Source: Tricholoma matsutake
Lineage: Eukaryota > Basidiomycota > Agaricomycetes > Agaricales > Tricholomataceae
Length of the DNA stretch: 64,000 nucleotides
Assembly: GCA_026075535.2 (NCBI GenBank)
Contig: AP026538.1
Coordinates: 17,802,337-17,866,336 of the forward strand
Direction of reading: 5' to 3'
Of the stretch, positions 61,661-64,000 are shown in pieces. A program made the translations under genes and the position numbers. Numbering within the stretch: the stretch's first letter is position 1; each line of letters begins with the position of its first letter. The notes beneath the pieces were generated by a model, which did no database searches, had not been told where the DNA came from, and saw only the letters and a list, made by a program, of their open reading frames with translations.

Positions 61661-63018
61661 TCATCGGCTGTCCTTCGGATAGGTCGTGCTTGTGTGGAGG
61701 ATGGATTTGCTGCCGATCCTGATGTTGCCATTGCCAATCATACTTTTGCCGTTGCTGATATTAGTGTTTCCATTGCCAATCTTACTGCTGCCGTTGCCGA
61801 TATTGGTGTTGCCGCTGCCAATCCTAGTGGTGCCGTTCCCAATCTTATAATTGCCATTGCTGATATTCATGCTGCCGTTGCCGATATTGGTGTTGCCATT
61901 GCCGATCCAAGTGGTGCCATTCCCAATATTGGTGTTGCCATTCCCAATATTGATGTTGTCGTTGCCCATGCCCCTGTTGCCGTTGCAGATCCCACTAGCA
62001 CTGCTAAAGCCCTTGCCCTTGCAATAGGATGCTCTGTCCGATTTCCCCCTGAAAGTGGTCGAGGCTTAGGGCATTGTGAGCTCTCTTGAGGTATATCCAA
62101 CAGAAATGGATCAATTGGGCATGGGGGATCATTTACAATGGCATTTCCAGCTGATCCAGGCATGATGTATCTCATGTAAATGTGTTGAGGAACAAGATAT
62201 TCTGGTTCACTGTCACTAGGACCATTAATTGGCTGTGGTTGAGTGACACCAGCCATGCAGAGGCTGTCCATTGTCATTTGATCCACTTGGACATATTGTG
62301 ATTCAGTTGCATCAGAATTTGGGGCCTGTCCTGCAGTTGATATCTGGTGAGCTTCCTTGCGCTTGGGTTTGCCTTTGACAACTTTTCTGCCTCTTGATGC
62401 AGCAGGCAGTTTGGCAGCGGCAACGGCCTCCAGTTCGGTGCTGGGTTGAGGATCGGCATCAGCATCATCATTGCTTTGGCCCCTGTGGTTTGCAGACAGT
62501 GGTTTGGCATTGGCATTGGCAATGGCAATGGCCCGAGCTTGGTGCTGCTCTGAGGATCAGGATCATCATTTCTACAGCCCCTGCATTTGTAAGGGTGAAG
62601 GGTTATTCAAATCACTTGGATCGTGTGCAGGAGCCACACTCCCGTCCATGGCTTTGATCCCTTTGAACTGGAACGCTCTTTCAGGGCCCTGCACTATTTG
62701 TCGCTGCAGAACATGGTCAAAGAAGTCTTCTATGATACTCTTGTGCATGTTCCATGGGTCTCTGATTTTGAACCTAGCTGGGAGATATTCCAGACTGACA
62801 AATGATGATGTCCGATCTGCAATTGCTTTGAATGGGATATGGCGACTACGACCATTGTTTGCTGGTTCTGCAGGAGATGAGTAATGGTTTGTGGAATAGG
62901 AAGTCAACATACTGTAATGCTGGCCAACATACAACATAAACCATTCTTCCAGCTCTTTTTTCTTGAATTGTGATCCTTTCCATGATGTGGGAAGGATCGG
63001 GAAGCCATCATTAGTCAT
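61661..63018 (-). CDS. Unrecognised protein with a conserved N-terminal domain and Gly-Asn repeats
   Basis: The start at 63018 reads MTNDGFPILPTSWKGSQFKK, then LEEWFMLYVGQHY, HIPFKAIADRTSSFVSLEYL, PARFKIRDPWNMHKSIIEDF and ERAFQFKGI (to 62572). The middle, in another frame, has LPAASRGRKVVKGKPKRKEA and VDQMTMDSLCMAGVTQPQPI, EPEYLVPQHIYMRYIMPGSA. The end is a repeat GNGNTNIGNGTTWIGNGN (61969-61700), or an Ala/Thr alternative. A frame change near 62500 is probably an intron. The N-terminal block resembles an uncharacterised Agaricomycete protein family with an F-K-x-I...F-V-x-x-x-Y-L-P pattern (weak, by eye). Confidence 0.5.
61715..61990. repeat. Tandem repeat, GGCAATGGCAACACCAATAT type
   Basis: Degenerate repeats of about 27-36 bp (GTTGCCATTGCCGATATTGG on the + strand) run from about 61715 to 61990. 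On the minus strand they encode the Gly-Asn-Ile repeat. On the + strand they give an Ala/Val/Ile frame that I regard as a shadow. Confidence 0.75.
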
Positions 63019-63430
63019 TGTTAATCAGGTTAGTGTTGTGTTATGTTGCATTGCTGACCTTGAAGCAAGGTGTGATGGGCATAAAAACTTGATATAACTC
63101 ATAAAGTTTCGCTTCAGTTCAGTTACTTGATCATGATACATGTCCAGAAACGATTGTGCAGGGGTGGCTATCAGAGAGGCAACATTTTTGTGACTGGAGT
63201 CGGCATCGGCATCGGCATCGCATTGGCAGTAAATGATTCAGGGACTCACATGTCAACAACCATCAAACCATTAGGTGCAGTATAGGCTGTAAATGTCACA
63301 GACAACACCCCCATTTCCAGCCACTGTTGTCATGCATTCTCCACCACATGTTTAAGGAGGTATTTGTCTGCTAGACTGTGAAATGTTCATTATGTCTGGC
63401 AATGGCAACAGCATCAGCATTGGCTTCAAC
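63019..63430. other. No gene seen; short GGCATC run
   Basis: A GGAGTCGGCATCGGCATC run lies near 63200. The rest may be upstream sequence of the 63018 gene and an intron or 3' part of the next. Confidence 0.4.
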
Positions 63431-63766
63431 TTACACTCGCTTCTTCTGCTCAGGATACCCTTCCCGCATCATTTTCTCCTGTTTGACTTCAAGGATGGCT
63501 TTCTCCTCTGCATTCATGGTGTCGAAAACATGCTTGATAGCTGGCAGTCGCGCTTGGAACCATCCTGGTGTACTTGTGGTGGCGTCCTCAACACCTAACA
63601 GGTTTGTGATCTGTTGGAAAACTCGGTCCCAGTACAAGCTCCAAATGACTTCTGACCGCTTTCTTTGAAGTGGTTCGATTTCCGTGAGAGGCCTTTGGTC
63701 ATTCACCAGTTGTTGGAAAGCCAGGTTGTTAGTTCCTGGCGATGTGATCAATAATACAACCTTCAC
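63431..63766 (-). CDS. Unrecognised protein exon
   Basis: The frame reads LTEIEPLQRKRSEVIWSLYW, DRVFQQITNLLGVEDATTST, PGWFQARLPAIKHVFDTMNA and EEKAILEVKQEKMMREGYPE, then KKRV with a GTAAGT donor at about 63439-63434. It therefore looks like an internal exon whose gene extends both ways. The pattern PGWFQAR.PAIKHVFDTM-EEK resembles an uncharacterised protein family repeated in Agaricomycetes (by eye, weak). The ATG at 63766 need not be the true start. Confidence 0.5.
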   Translation of the reverse strand: MKVVLLITSPGTNNLAFQQLVNDQRPLTEIEPLQRKRSEVIWSLYWDRVFQQITNLLGVEDATTSTPGWFQARLPAIKHVFDTMNAEEKAILEVKQEKMMREGYPEQKKRV

Positions 63767-63935
63767 ATGCTTGTGAGTTTACCTTGGCATGAATGTGACT
63801 GTTATGATTTGTTATCTGGACCCGCAAGACCGGGCACTTCATTTTTCCCCTTTCTGACACAACACAACTCACTTCTGATGGAGACACCCCCTGACCTGAC
63901 TCCTGTCAATCGACATGCTGCACCGCAGTATTCCA

Positions 63936-63997
63936 TGATGTCAGACTCCGTGATGTCGGACTCCATGATGTCAGACTCCTTGACATCAGACCCTTGA
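63936..63997 (+). repeat. 15-bp tandem repeat at the window edge
   Basis: ATGATGTCAGACTCC-type units recur about four times to the end of the window. They encode MSDSMMSDS in a + frame, but coding use is not supported by other evidence. The repeat continues beyond the window. Confidence 0.75.
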
Positions 63998-64000
63998 TAT

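Noticed and set aside
61640..62089. + strand frame of 149 codons rich in Ala/Val/Ile
   Set aside because: Antisense of the Gly-Asn repeat of the minus-strand gene, which has a convincing non-repetitive N-terminal domain.

Overview
The window is repeat-dominated chromatin of a filamentous fungus, most likely a mushroom-forming basidiomycete (Agaricomycetes). This rests on a KDZ (Kyakuja-Dileera-Zisupton) transposase gene with short introns, a DUF6589-like fragment, fungal Ty3/Gypsy, Ty1/Copia and Tad1-like LINE sequences, ~50-65 bp introns, and unrecognised proteins of a kind expanded in Agaricomycetes. All family assignments were made by eye from protein motifs. I see no CRISPR array, bacterial operon or clearly intact conserved housekeeping gene.

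Layout. 0-1.5 kb: end of a hAT-like element, then a DUF6589-like relic. 1.5-11.4 kb: a Gypsy element (Gypsy-1A, + strand) split by two non-autonomous hAT-like elements (hAT-B1, hAT-A1) and a minisatellite-rich block. 11.4-14 kb: a second, inverted Gypsy-1 copy and another hAT-B end. 14-16.3 kb: a different, decayed Gypsy. 17.6-21.7 kb: an unrecognised repeat protein and a KDZ transposase, both on the minus strand, cut by hAT-A2 (21.7-23.75 kb). 23.75-29.5 kb: a decayed Copia (minus) holding a BED-finger hAT transposase fragment and a 450-bp MITE. 29.5-41.4 kb: sparse coding relics, a third hAT-A copy, a Gypsy-1 scrap, a foldback element and a LINE. 41.4-45.2 kb: inverted and tandem repeats without a recognisable gene. 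45.7-47.2 kb: a solo LTR beside an antisense fragment of large-subunit rRNA. 47.9-57.5 kb: a coiled-coil relic and a decayed copy of the gene for the largest subunit of RNA polymerase III, split by a 5.75-kb hAT-like element (hAT-C) that carries a ~155-bp satellite, itself split by a nearly complete Copia (Copia-2). 57.5-64 kb: a cluster of unrecognised genes on both strands, each with amino-acid repeats.

The most unusual structure is the hAT-A element. Its copies have hAT-type inverted ends, subterminal repeats, a tRNA-like module inside each end, serial GC hairpins, and a tandem array of intron-like units. Each unit has a donor, a branch motif and an acceptor about 60-66 bp apart. The units are separated by 'exons' that are exactly 86 bp in four of four well-preserved cases from two copies, each with a long palindrome at its end. 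A single related unit sits in hAT-B, which has unrelated ends.

Decay is dominated by CpG to TpG/CpA change. It is visible between two LTR copies, as TGA at expected arginine codons in Copia-2 and the RNA polymerase III relic, and as lost donor sites in hAT-A1. This fits cytosine methylation and deamination of repeats, or a RIP-like process.
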